NCBI RefSeq assembly: GCF_032191515.1
Contig: NC_091392.1
Location: forward strand, 100,449,571-100,513,570
Reading direction: 5' to 3'
Origin: Phaenicophaeus curvirostris
Taxonomy: Eukaryota; Chordata; Aves; Cuculiformes; Cuculidae
Length of the DNA: 64,000 bases
The translations under genes and the position numbers were made by a program. The notes below the pieces were generated by a model. It was not told the DNA's origin, did not search any database, and worked only from the letters and a program-made list of their open reading frames with translations. This document shows positions 37,022 through 49,323 of this stretch, one piece after another (positions within the stretch are counted from its first letter, which is position 1; each line of letters opens with the position of its first letter).

Positions 37022-40000
37022 ACTGGATCCTGTGACAAACAAAGAACAAATAAGTCCTCCTTTCCATGAATTTCCTCTAGCCCTACTCTAACAGAAGCTC
37101 ATCTGCAGGAAGACAGCCATATGGAATGCAAACAAATGACCAGGCAGCATCAAAGTACTGTGCATTCTGAGAAAGAAAATTATAAGCAACTTTTTTAACG
37201 TTAATATGGGGAAACTGAAGCCTTCAACAGGTCTGAAAAAAACCTCAACAACATTCACATCCCTGGCTTATCTACACAGGCAGAAAATTCTCTATGAGTG
37301 AGTCAGCTGCTAAGAAAGCTCTGACTAATGCACATACAAGTCAGACATTTTAAGTTAACTTTTCTACTTTTCCTGTAGATCAGAACTGTCAGGAGAGTTC
37401 CCCAGGCAGACTAGAGGATTGCAGAGGAGAGTTATTCTGTAGCAGTCTAAGAATTGTGGCAAAAGTGCTTTGATGGAATTAGCAATGGTCGTTTAAGAAA
37501 CAGCCTTGGATTTCTTTTTTTTCCCAGCACTAGCAATTACCACTTCCGCAAGAAAATCAGAACAAAGGAACAACATCAGAAGGAAATCAGCTGCAAATTT
37601 TCCTATACAGGCAAAGAGCAAATTCCCTTCTGTTGCTTCTTTCACAATGCCTTTAACTAACATCTGGCAGTGGGGCAGGACAGACAACAGGAGACAGGAG
37701 CATTGAAAGTGTTGCTGCTAGACTTGCCAAGAACTCAGCTGTCAGAGTCCTTACACCATCTTCATGCCTCTTCTGCTTTTCTCACAAAATGTTCCTTTAA
37801 TAAACATTCATTCTTCAAAAATTAAAAACAATTTCAAAAGTCCTTTATAAAGTACATCAGCAGAACCTACTGTTCATCTGTAGAGTGCCAAAAGAAGGAT
37901 TAAATAAAATGCTGTTAGGTAGTCAGAGAAAAAAAGTCTTTAAAGATACCGTTTTGCACGGTTTAATCGCCTGTTTCATTAAAGAAAGGAAGACATACTG
38001 AGAACATCTTCCTGCCATCTGATTAAGCAATGAGCCAATACAATTATAAATTGTCCAGAAATTCCCCATGGTTCAACTCAATAGAGGCAATTCTTTACTT
38101 CTCAGACCCTATCCTTCATTTTCAGATAATCATTGCATTAATTGTGTACAAAAACTTTTATCATGCTGTTAAAAGAAATGGAATGTGACTGTTCTGTGAT
38201 TCTTCTTAGCAACCTTTGAAAATTAAGAGACTGAATTATTCATATTTTTTTTTATATAATGTCAATTTTTAGGTTTGTTCACCACTCAATTGCTCAAACA
38301 GCAAGAAAAAACAGAACTGTTTGACTGGTACAAATATTGCAGCTGTTCATGTTCTGCTGTTTTAGTGGCTGATACAACAACTATCTGTAAGAGAGGTAAA
38401 AAGGATTTAAGGGTGCTATTCTATCCCCACAATCACACACTATGAATTGACTTGCAAATAATTGCATTTTTTTCTTACTTTGAATAAGGCACATTTTAAG
38501 TCTTGGCTACACTTATTTGTTTTATTTACAAACAGTATATGCACTAGTTTTATGTAATACCTGCCAATACTACATATAGTTTTGTGTAAGTCCAATCAAG
38601 ATTAGCATTTTAATTCAATGTGATTCAATTCAGACAGGTCTTTTTCTGTGTGTTAGTAAGCAGCACAACCATGGTATTAAAACACAAATTATGAGATTTG
38701 CACTAAGACATGTGATAATTTCATGCAAGATGGGAAGAATACAGATGACACCCACTTCATTTTCAGCCTGAAAATTTGACTAAAAAATACAAAGAAAGTC
38801 AAAAGGGAAAACGTGCCCTGTATGAAAGTAAAATAAATACATATGTCCTAAGATTGTACACCGTGGCGCGCATTTTAGAAACCAAGCTTTTGTTCACTGG
38901 CAGAAACTGAGTCACCACCAGATAATCTGCATGTGAAGAAAGATCTAGTAAAATGGTATTACGATCTTTGCTCTAAAAGTTATTTTAGATAATAAGAAAT
39001 TCTGTTTAAGTTGGTGTTGATTCCATTTAACATACATTTGAGCTGTCAGTATAGCTGCATGCTATTATTCTCTTAGGCAGCTACTGGATAATAAAGCTAC
39101 AGATAGAAATAAAATAACAATAGTTTGTGACAGGTTACATTTAAAATGTTTGATCAAACTGATCAATGGAGCTTTGCTTGAAAAGCTAAGCTGAGGTTCA
39201 AGGAAGGAAAAGATAATGGTTGTTCCATGAGTTTCTCCATATCTCACTGAACTGGAAGGTGTTTGGCATGCAGCCTCAGCTGCCGCATATGAAAAAAACG
39301 TGGTTTTTTGCTTCTCAGATTCCACCATGGAAATTCACATCTATCTTTTTTCTTACAAAAAATACTTCTGTTAGAGCTTATAAACTTAATGTGGATCTTG
39401 GATTTATTTTAAATTTCAGAAGCTTTTTCTTCCCAGTCTTGTACTTATATTATATTCTTTAAATAGCATTCTGAAAACTTATTAGTATTTGGCAATTCAT
39501 ATATAGGTAAAAATAATTATCAGTCAGTTACTGTAGTCAGTTAGCTGTTATAGGCATCTTTTTTGAGGTTTCTTTTTTAAGCATCTGTTAAAATGCCTTG
39601 AACTCTCTGCCTGCTACTGCTTTGGTTTGGTTTTTTCTTCTCCATTTACACAATTGCTTTTGGGTTTTGGTGTTTCCTCAAACTCCTTTTACCCAGAGTA
39701 CACACCTCTGAAAGTAATCTCATTCAGGTTGATTCAGTTCTCGTTTCTGTTCAATTTAAAGTTATTTTCTTCGGCTCACAGCAGAACATCACACAGTCTC
39801 TCACTGAGTTATTGAGGATTTTCACCCCATATCAGCAGCTCATCAGCAATTACTTTTCTGCACACAGATCCTTAAAGATCCAGGACACGATGATTTGTTA
39901 CAGTTTCTCTGCTGAAACAATCATGAAGGGAAGCTCCTTAAACAAGCTTCGACCAGAAAACTAGTGGAGAGATGAACACTTCTAATAATGGTAGATACTT

Positions 40001-40580
40001 CACTTCTACTTCAGAATCTGAAAACAGTAATATTTTGGGGTCCAGGCACTCTGAAAGTGTACATTTACTTCATTTATTTAACTCTTCCGATATATTAAAA
40101 TCCTCAGCTTGTCTGACCTTAATACTGCAATTCCCCTAAAAACTAATCATCTAGGTTTTGGAATGACTTCATAATGTCTTATGTTAGGTCTGGTAAAATT
40201 TGTCTTTAATTTGTTTCCCACTGTCAATGGAAATTTAAATAAGGTATTCAACTTTTGGTGATACAGTGGGATTTATATAATAAGGTCTGACTGTAATATA
40301 TGGGAAATATTAACACTGTTAGATATACGGGAAGTATTAACACTGTTAGATTTAGTACACATCTTTTATAAATTTATTTTGGTAGCCATACTATACACAT
40401 TTTTAATGATTTGTTTGGTTTGTTTTGTTATTTTTTAATACAAGCAGTTCTTTATCCTAACCAAAATTAGGATTTTCCATTTAATTCCTTTATGGTGTCA
40501 GTCAACATGGGCTTATTTTTTTAGGATGACTATTTAAAAGATAAATGGTATTCTGCTTTAATCTAGTCTTTAAATATTAA
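37022..40580. other. unique intronic DNA with one 27-bp tandem duplication
   Basis: AT-rich, with no exon or repeat family recognised. The duplication at 40296-40349 is listed separately. A small CpG-containing patch (CGTGGCGCGC) lies near 38863-38872, unusual for this background. Confidence 0.5.
40296..40349 (+). repeat. 27-bp tandem duplication
   Basis: Two adjacent 27-bp copies (40296-40322 and 40323-40349) ending in TATTAACACTGTTAG, with two mismatches. Confidence 0.93.
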
Positions 40581-41290
40581 GAATCTCAGAATCACTGAAT
40601 GGTCAGGGTTGGAAGGGACTCTGGAGATCATCCAATCCAACCCTGCTGCGAAAGCAGGTTCACCTAGAGCAGGTTGCACAAGTATGCAGCCAGGAAGGTT
40701 TTGAATATCTCCAGAGAAGGAGACTCCACAACCTGTCTGAGCAGCCTGTTCCAGTGCTCTGTCACTCTTACAGTAAAGATGTTCTTACTCGTGTTCATGT
40801 GGAACTTCCTGTGCTCCATTTAGTGCCTGTTCCTCTTGTTTTATTGCTCGGCACCATTAACAAGAATTTGACCCTATCCTCCTGACACCCACCCTTTAGA
40901 TATTTATAAGCATTGATAAGATCTCCTCTCAGTCTTCTTTTTTCCAGGCTAAACAAACCCAGGTCTCTCAGGCTTTCCTCATAAGATAGATGCTCCGGTC
41001 CCCCAGTCATCTTTGTGTCCCTCTGCTGGACTCTCTCCATTAGCTCCCTGTCTTTCTTGAGCTGGGAAGCCCAGGATTGGATACAATACTCCAGGTGGGG
41101 TCTCATTAGGACAGAGTAGAGTGGGATGTCCTGCTGGCCACACTTAATGCACCTCAGGATACCATTGCCCTTCTCGGCCATGAAGGCACATTTCTGTCTC
41201 ATGGTTAACATCTACCAGGACTCCCAGGTCCTTTTCTGCAGAGCCGCTTTCGAGCAGGTCAACACCTAACCTGTACTTAGGGTTACAAAA
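40581..41290 (-). mobile_element. CR1 LINE of a different subfamily, 5'-truncated
   Basis: Minus strand. The 3' tail complements GAATCTCAGAATCACTGAAT at 40581. The 3' UTR with CAACCCTGCTGCGAAAGCAG differs from the other copies. ORF2 C-terminal codons read RPHLEYCIQSWASQLKKDRE and LRDLGLFSLEKRRLRGDLIN. A 138-codon frame is open at 40795-41211. The KKDRELMERVQ wording, in place of KKDVEALVCVQ in the copies at 1.4 and 56 kb, shows a separate CR1 lineage. Confidence 0.95.
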
Positions 41291-43824
41291 TTCCATCTTT
41301 ATATCATTAAGTCTTCCTGTGGCATACAGAGCAGCTGAAACTGAGTCTTTAGTAGTATCTTCTCCATTCTTAAGTTAAAGAAAAGCAAAACCACACTACT
41401 AGTGAAAAAAAGACTCAAGCCATCTTCACCCTTGATAGGTGTGAAAACAGAAGTGAAGAAAAGCATGCTACAGACACATTCACCCTGTATGCCAGTTAGC
41501 TCTAAGTGAGAGAGAATTTATCTCCTCTAGGCAGTGAACTCTTAAGCCCTACTAATACAACATGGTGAGGACTTGCCATCTTGGATCACAGGTAGCTTTG
41601 GGAATTATCTACCATATTTGACTGAGCAATGTGAAAAAGCTTACACAATCTGGCAAGTCTTCGTCTTTGCAAAGATGTAATTTCAGGAGGTAGAGGGCTG
41701 AAACACACAGATACAACTGTGTTATCAAATCAGCTTCTGAGCTAGGTTTGTAATCCAGTTTTCTCAGGTCTAGTTAATCCAGACTGGGAACTCTGTATCA
41801 TGCTGATAGAAGAGGCTTTTCCTATTCCTCTACTATTTTCCTCTATAGTAGTCACTGTCCTTCAGTCACATCCTTTGAAGTTGTTTTCTATCCAGTTGGG
41901 TAATTCTCTAAAAATACATTGTTGAATCATTCTTGAGACTACATTTCTTCTTCACCTGCTGTACTTTTATTCCGCCAGCATTTCTGAGTCATAATTAACT
42001 CCACTTTAACCCTTATCACTTGGAATAGCAGTGACTGTATCACTGTTAGTCTACAGCTGTTGTGATTATATGGCCTTCAACTTCAGTTTCTGTTTCAAAG
42101 TTAGCTTTTGACTGATTACTTCTAGTGTCACTAGCCAGCACATTGCAGAACCTTATATTTTAAATGTGTTAAGCTATGCTCATGTTTATAAGCCACACTA
42201 AAAAGGTTTTTCTTTTCAGCTGACCTAATTTGCTTTGAGAAATCTTGTGCAAGTTGAACAGACCTGCCAGCAACATCCTAGCTTGCTAAAGCACAACCTC
42301 AGATGTCTCTTCATGGCACTGCATTGTCCCATGCAAATACTGTCATGTTTTCAGGGATTTCTGGTTTGTTCTTGTACATTTTGTCATCCCAATACAAAGT
42401 CATAACTGCATTTGTCGTTTGGATTTTTTCTTATTTCTGTATGCAATATATCACATCTTTCTGTCCTGGGAATATATGCATGCTCCATGATTGTCTTTCT
42501 TTCCATTTTAATTACAAATATTTTTATGCTTTTATCCTAAAGCATTGTATATTTCTTTATGATGTGATATACCATTTCTAAAGATTTGCACTTAAACTTT
42601 TTCTACTGCTGTCATTTTCCTTTTAAAAGCTTAATTTTCACTAGCACTGCAAATATCAGCCATTCTTCACAAAATTATGTTTTCTTGAATCTAACAATCA
42701 CTTGTGTGACAGAATACTTCAGGTTCCAGTCCATCTGATAATTCTCTTTTCCCTATGAATCTACCGAACTGAGTATATTTTGATATAGCGATCAGCACTC
42801 TTGCCTGTCACCTAGTTTCTTCAAAAAGATAACCTTCTCTTTCCCTAAGGAAAACTGTTCACCATGTTCCTGATTAAAAACAAAATGTCTTTTTCTGTCT
42901 GCCTTCACATTCCTCATGATGTACAATGTTGAAATCTACTGCTCCTGGATCTACCACCTATCATTGCACATGTATTCTCCCATTTGCCCTTCTCTGCAAC
43001 TCAGATTTTTCCTCACTATAATTTGCTCTGAGATCTGTCTGAAAGATAATAATAAGTTCAAAATTTAATGTAATAAATCCATTTTCTTCTGAAATCCCAG
43101 CAAGTTTTTCTCATCCATGCAAACAACTAGTATAGAGAGGTCAGGTATAAAAAATTTATCTTTCTTTTTCGAACATCACTTCCATTCCCCTCTCCCCAAG
43201 ATGTCTCATTCCTTAGAAGATTCTTTGCTAATTAAAAAAAAAAAAAACAACAGCCACCATCCGGAGCAACATGAAATTGCAATACAAAGTAATCTTAGCA
43301 GTGTCATCACAACTACTACTTCATCATATTGCAATGTATCAACATTTAGCTTGAGTGCTGGCAAACTTGATTTCTGCACATACCCACACTTCAGAACAGT
43401 ATAATATAAACTCCTACACTTTCTAGCCATTTCTACAATATGCTCATTTACTCCCTTAATACTGCTAAGAAATGAAAACATAAATGCTGTAAGTGGGAGC
43501 AGTTCTACTAATTTATGAAATAATATTCTAATGCATTTTAATACATTTTTAAAATGTAATTTTCATATTCATACAGACAATAACTGTCAAGATATTTTAA
43601 CAGATTCCCATTCTCTTTTATCACATTATCATTTTTAAGATGCATGAACACAAGCATTTTGTCTTTCAAAAGTTGCAACCTGTTTTTGAAACCTTAGTTT
43701 CTAAGGATCAAGTAAGAAACTTCTCGATCTCAAAAGCTTGAAAGTCTATTTTTCCTCTGAGCACTAACGAACTTCCATCCAAAATCATTTAAGCTTATTT
43801 CCTGTCCATGTCTCAGAGGTAAAG
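41291..43824. other. unique intronic DNA
   Basis: No exon or repeat recognised. A poly-A run lies at 43236-43247. The 92-95 codon frames at 42303-42581 and 43117-43481 are Phe/Tyr/Ser-rich products of T-rich DNA. Confidence 0.5.
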
Positions 43825-44325
43825 TGTGTTTGGCTTGGCTGGGATGGAATTAATGTTCTTCATAGCTGCTTGTATAGTGCTGTATTCTGAATCCATGATG
43901 AAAACAGTGTTGATAACACACTAGTGCTTTGGCTTTTGATGAGCAGTCCTTGCACAGTGTCAAGGGGTTCTCTGTTTCTCACTCTGCACCCACAGCAAGT
44001 AGGCTGTGGGTGGCACAAAGGTTGTGAGAAGACGTATTTGGGACAGATGACCCCAAATGACCAAATGGATATTCTATACCACATGGCACTGTGCTCAGCA
44101 ATAAAACCCAGGGGTTGATTTCCACGAGTAGGGATTGCTCAGGGACTGGCTGGACATTGGTCTGCCGATGGTGGGAGGTGGTGAGCAATTGTCTTCGAAT
44201 CTATTTTTTTTCCTTTTTTTTCCTTCACTTATTAAACTGTATTAACCTCAGTCCATAAGTTTGTCTGAGTTTTGCCTTTCCAATTCTCTCTTCAACCCCA
44301 CTGCAGGGGAGTGAGTGAGCATAAG
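43825..44325 (+). mobile_element. solo LTR of an avian endogenous retrovirus, family 2, copy E
   Basis: Starts TGTGTTTGGCTTGGCTGGGA. It contains AGTGTTGATAACACACTAGT, a U3 core with GACAGATGACCCCAAATGAC, and AATAAAA near 44100 as the TATA position. A U5-like end follows after ATTAAA (44231-44236). The last 60-80 bp of the family appear to be missing, so the 3' end is truncated. No internal retroviral genes adjoin. It lies antisense to CADM2. Confidence 0.83.
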
Positions 44326-47300
44326 AACCCACTAGTAAGAAGCAAAATTGCAGCTGAAAGACTTAACATAGGTTATCTATCTCTATATGTCATACCATGG
44401 GCCTCAAGGAAAGATAGAGTCGGATAGACAGATGTGTAGCGTAATAGTGAAGTCACAGATCTGACCAACATTAAAAAAACAAAAAAATCACACTTAGCTA
44501 CAGATCATGGAAGAACCATTCAAACAGACCATCAGGGAGAGCTCCCCATGAAAACAAGATTTCTATCTTCTACATTTTTTAATTTACATGCTAGAAATCT
44601 TTCAAATGTTGTAAAGCATTTATAAAAAAATAAAATAAAACCCTGTCCCTCTGTGCACCTTTCCCCCCAACTTTTCCATCTGTAAAGTCATACTTTAATA
44701 TTTGTCTCTATACTTTTCTTGCATTTTTCCCATTGCTTTCACGTTATGTCACAGGTTTACTACAAGGTATTATCTCATTGAAAGGGTCTATTAAATTCTA
44801 AGTAACGGTGAACCTCTAATTTATATGTGTACCCTGCAATGGAGTTAAGCTTTGTCATCATCTACTGTCTGATACCATCTCCACTCTATTATGTAATAGG
44901 AAATAGACCATGTGAATGTGGAGACATAAATCCATTCATCATTGCTACTCGATTTCACATCACTTAAATGTTAATGCTCTCAGTCCTCCCAACAATACAG
45001 TCTGTCTGCTGCCCTGTCTTCATAACTAATTTAAAGCATGTATTTCCTACTTTCCTTGCTATTGCAAAAAGAAACATTATTTTCTTCGCTTCCTTGACTT
45101 CATTTTTGTTACAAACCCATTCCTTCTGTCTGAGGATTGCTTGTCTACCTGTATGCCTACATCTTAAATTCAACTGCTTGCTAGAATCATGAAATGTCCT
45201 ACAGGAAGGAAGTTCACATTTACCCCCAGTCAGAAATATTCTCAAATTATTTTTGTAACTCACAGGTGCCTCTGCTGATTTATGTAGGGTAGAATCTGAG
45301 GCTGGATCACCACGGAGGGGTGTAAGCCAGGTTTATAGGTAAACTCAATATCTGGAGTCTGACTTCCACAAAACAAGCCAAAGCGTAAATACAACCAACT
45401 AGGAAGGAGTCATAGGTCTACATCACCAGAGAGGCAGGATGTTCGTGCCTGAAAGTGCCAGAAATAAAGTTCTCTGCACAAATGACTCCTCCAAAACTGA
45501 CATAAGTGAAATGGTCATTCAATTCCCATACTCTGTGCACTATGAATTTCAGAATCTCCTTCTATGTCCTTCTATGTGATACAATATATCTCAATATGTC
45601 TTTATATTGGAAAAGAAAAAGCTTAGGAGTTGTTTTCATGGAATTGATAGTACAGATAGGTATGACAAAAGGCACAATGTTTTGATTAGGATGCAGCCTG
45701 TCTCTAAACTTACCTGCAAGTTCTAACATTATAGTGCCACTGCTAGGAAGGAGCAAATGTAGAACCTTATGGAAAGCTGCTACACTCAGACATGTTTTCA
45801 CAAGCTCACCTGAGGCATTCTGCCTATCAGGGAAGCTCCTGGGAGCTTTGCAAGTACAGTGTTTTCTCATAACCCTTGCCTGGTGCACCAGTATCTTTGA
45901 AAGCTTTCAAGATGATAGGGAGTTACATAAATGACAAGTAGTCTTACACATAAAAAAATCAAAGGTCATCTAAAGAAACATTCTGCTGCTGAGGGATGAA
46001 TAATCCTGAGGTTGGAATAAGCTTTCTATTTTTTTAGTAAGACATAAAGTGCTACTTCTTGATGAAAACACAAGGGACATGTCCCCATCTATGATTAGCA
46101 TCATATAGATCAGGCATATATCTTGTCAAATTTCACATGTCAGTTTGTGGCAAACTTATCATGATCAATGTCAACACAGCACTTGTTTTACTATCAACAG
46201 ACCTGCAAACTTCCCTGTTAAAGTGAAGAGCAGGTATCTTACGCTTTCTCTCACCTGAGTGAGCAAAATCATTAGGTATGTATCCATAAGGTATTTTTCT
46301 ATTCCTTTATATAGTCTCATTGCGCTTTTTTATATTGATGAGATTAAATATCTTTGTCATCAACAGCCATTGTTCAGTAGCATACGTCTCTTCTATAACT
46401 CAATACCTTGCTCCATATGTATTGATATTCCCTGCTGAAAGGAAATATGAAAAGACAGCTGCTATAGCAAGGTGAATGAAGGTTCCTTTCAGTCTTGTCT
46501 TTATCAACCATTTCTGCATATCCATGCTACACCCTCTCTGTTATAAATCTACAGTCACGTATATGTCTCTTTGTTTATTGCTCACTTGAAATCCTTAAGA
46601 AGTGTCACCAGTGAAGACAAAATAAAATAACCTATATTATTTTAAAATCGTATCTGCCAGTTTTACATTGCTGCACATTGTGCTTCTTCCAAAAGCAGCT
46701 CTATAATTACAGGTACTTGGGTGCATAAAGTGATACAGAGGTTTCTATGGCAATTATTCACTTTTAATTGAAAATTGTGTAGGGAAAAGCTGATTTTGTG
46801 TGCAGTATACAATTTGCATTTGTTTCCAAAGAATCTGAACTTGTTCTGAGTGAACCATGAATTCCTGTTTTCCATAAAGACACAGTGTTTAAAATTCTCT
46901 CTAGGGGGTGGGAAACTGAGGGGGTTCTTGGCAAGGTTGTTAGGTTTATTAAAATGTAAAAGCGTTTATCTATTTATGCAACTAGTCTATCTATTTTTTA
47001 CTGTCAGAAAAAGATTTCATGCTTGAAATGAAAGAGGAAGAGTTAAAAATCAAATTGATACACAATGTCCTTGAAGCTACAAGGTAATGGAACCAGAAGA
47101 AAAGAAGTACCAGAAAGGACAACAGGGAAACAGCATGCTGAAGGAGATGGGTCACCAATGAGACTAAATCCACAAGAACAAACATTTGTAATTTCACATG
47201 TTTTATCTGCTGCATGTTAAAATAATAATGAAAATAAAGTTAGTTCCAGCTTTAATATATTTTAGAACTCAAAAAAGAGTTAGAGGGAAGTAACTGTTTT

Positions 47301-47474
47301 ACCTCTCTGAGCTAATAAAATTATACATTATTTTAATTATAAAATTATACATTATTTTCTAATTATACATTATTTTCTAATTTGAAAACACAATATCTTT
47401 CCTCCTCCAATTCCCATCATCACAATGAGCCAAACACATACCCAAATTTACAGCAAACAAATCAACTGCTTCAA
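44326..47474. other. unique intronic DNA
   Basis: Contains a short AT-rich tandem array at 47317-47379 (listed). The 108-codon minus frame 45562-45888 shows no recognisable domain. No other repeat or exon seen. Confidence 0.5.
47317..47379 (+). repeat. three copies of an 18-20 bp AT-rich unit
   Basis: AATTATACATTATTTT recurs at 47319, 47343 and 47361. Copies two and three are adjacent and share the extra CT after the unit. Confidence 0.92.
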
Positions 47475-47489
47475 GTGATGAGATTTCAA

Positions 47490-49323
47490 TGTCCCTCTAG
47501 AAGATAGACTGGTGGAACTGCACCCTGATCTCCCTGACACAGGAACAGAGGCAGCCACCAGAAAAAGATCCTGGTCAAAGGAATCTGGTATCCTTCCTCT
47601 ACCAGCATGTAGGCAGGGATGTAAAGGGATGTAATGAGTGGAAGCAAGTCCACCAATGGGGCAGAAAATGAACCCCCTCCTTGCCCATGCCTCCCCAGGT
47701 GCCTCTGCACAACAGGCATGAGGCTCTAGCTGTGGAAGATCGACCAAAGGAAAATGTGGGTGATGACTCGTCTACATCAGAAGAAAGGCCAAGACCAGAA
47801 CAACATACCTCTCATATTAGTACAACTGCCACAAGGAGGAAAAGGCGAGTCGTAGTACTAGGTGACTCCCTGCTGAGGGGAACAGAGGGTCCAATATGTT
47901 GAGCGGACTCTATTCATTGAGAAGCCTGCTGTCTTCTAGAAGCCTGGGTAAGAAATATTGCTAGGAAACTCCTCAGTCTGATGAGGCTCTCAGACTACTA
48001 CCTGTTACTGCTGTTCCATATGAGAGGTGACAAAGCTGCAGTATGTAGGCCAAGAGCAATTAAAAAAGATTTTAGGGCCTTGGGATGGCTAGTGAAGGAA
48101 TCAGGGGCCCAGGTGACTTTTCCTCCCTCCTTCCAGTTACAGGTGGTGACATTGTAAGGATCAGACAGGTTCAGTTTATTAATACATGGCTTCATGGCTG
48201 GCGTAACCATAATCATAGAATCAGAACCATTATGTTGGAAAAGACCTTAAAGATCATCAACTTCAACCATACCTGCCTACTACTAAATCATGTCCCCAAG
48301 CATTTTAAACACCTCCATGGATGGTGACTCAACCACCTCCCTGGGCAGCCTGTGTCAGTGCTTGATAACCCTTTCTGTGAAGAAAGTTTTCCTAATGTTC
48401 CATCTAAACTTCCCCTGACACATCTTGATGCCATTCCCTCTTGTCCCATCACCTATCATTTGGGAGAAGACAGAAAAGCCCACCTACACCCAAAGTAATA
48501 ACTTTGGGGGTTTTGACAATGGGAAGGGTTACACGGCACCAGGTTTACAGGTGTCAGATAGGAGCCAGCTTTCTCAAAGGAGGAAGAGGATCTTTGCTCA
48601 GGAGCTTGCAGGGCTCATTGACAGGGCTTTAAACTAGTTGTGAAGGGTAAGGGACATAATATCAGGCTTGCCTATGACATGCTGCAGGAGGACACACAAC
48701 GGTTGAAGGGACGGGGTGCTGGTATGGGACCTCCACCTGCATGCTGGGCATGCTGGGGATGCCATGGCACAGTTGAAGTCCTGTGGAGATGAGCGGGAGG
48801 CTCCTGAGGCAGTAGAAAAATAAACTTCCACAGAACACCTTAAAAGAAATAAGTGGTCTTCCACTAAGGTGATACAAGCAACAGCCCAGCTGAAGTGCCT
48901 CTATGCAAACACATGAAGCTTGGGCAACAAATAGGAGGAGATGGAAGCTACCATGCTACTAGAAAGCTATGATCTTGTTGACATCACTGAAACTTGGTGG
49001 GATGAATCTCATGACTGGACTTTGACTATCGATGGCTACAGGCTGTTCAGAAGGGACAGACTGGGAAGGAGGGGTGGAGGTGCTGCCCTGTATATCATGA
49101 AAGGGATAGAATGTAAAGAGCTGTCACTGAAAAGGCCAAGTGCAGGGTCCTACACCTGGGGCCCCACCCCTGGAATTGTTCGAGACCAGGTTGGATGGGG
49201 CCTTGAGCAACCTGATCTAGTGGGACGTGTCTCTGCCTGTGGTAGGGGGTTTGGAACTAGATGATCTTTAAGGTCCCCTCCGACTCAAACCATTCTATGA
49301 TTCTGATTCTATGGTTCTATGAC
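47490..49323 (+). mobile_element. mosaic CR1 LINE with ORF1 esterase and endonuclease segments, internally deleted and interrupted
   Basis: On the plus strand it begins in ORF1. The codons RRVVVLGDSLLRGTEGPIC at 47846-47902 are the GDSL-type start of the CR1 ORF1 esterase domain. A frame-breaking TGA follows directly. After a nested minus-strand CR1 (48211-48478), ORF1 resumes and ends with FAQELAGLIDRALN and a stop at 48635-48637. ORF2 then begins, with an endonuclease segment LVDITETWWDESHDWT and GYRLFRRDRLGRRGGGAALY at 48965-49100. Near 49129 the sequence jumps to about 40 bp of late RT (AKGKCRVLHL-like), and near 49170 it jumps again to the 3' UTR and tail. Most of the RT is missing. Internal deletion rather than 5' truncation is the less common CR1 pattern. 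Confidence 0.9.
48211..48478 (-). mobile_element. CR1 LINE 3' fragment nested inside another CR1
   Basis: Complement of a CR1 tail: AATCATAGAATCAGAACCAT, then CTTCAACCATACCTGCC and AACACCTCCATGGATGGTGA, ending near TTTGGGAGAAGACAGAAAAG. The host CR1 ORF1 sequence reads TGGCTGGCGTAACCAT before it and AACTTTGGGGGTTTTGACAA after it. These are neighbours in CR1 ORF1, which proves the nested order. Confidence 0.93.

Noticed and set aside
38860..38875. CpG-containing patch as a promoter island
   Set aside because: Only about a dozen bases; the surroundings are AT-rich and CpG-poor.
45562..45888. 108-codon minus-strand open frame
   Set aside because: No domain, no exon signals, and overlapping open frames on the other strand.
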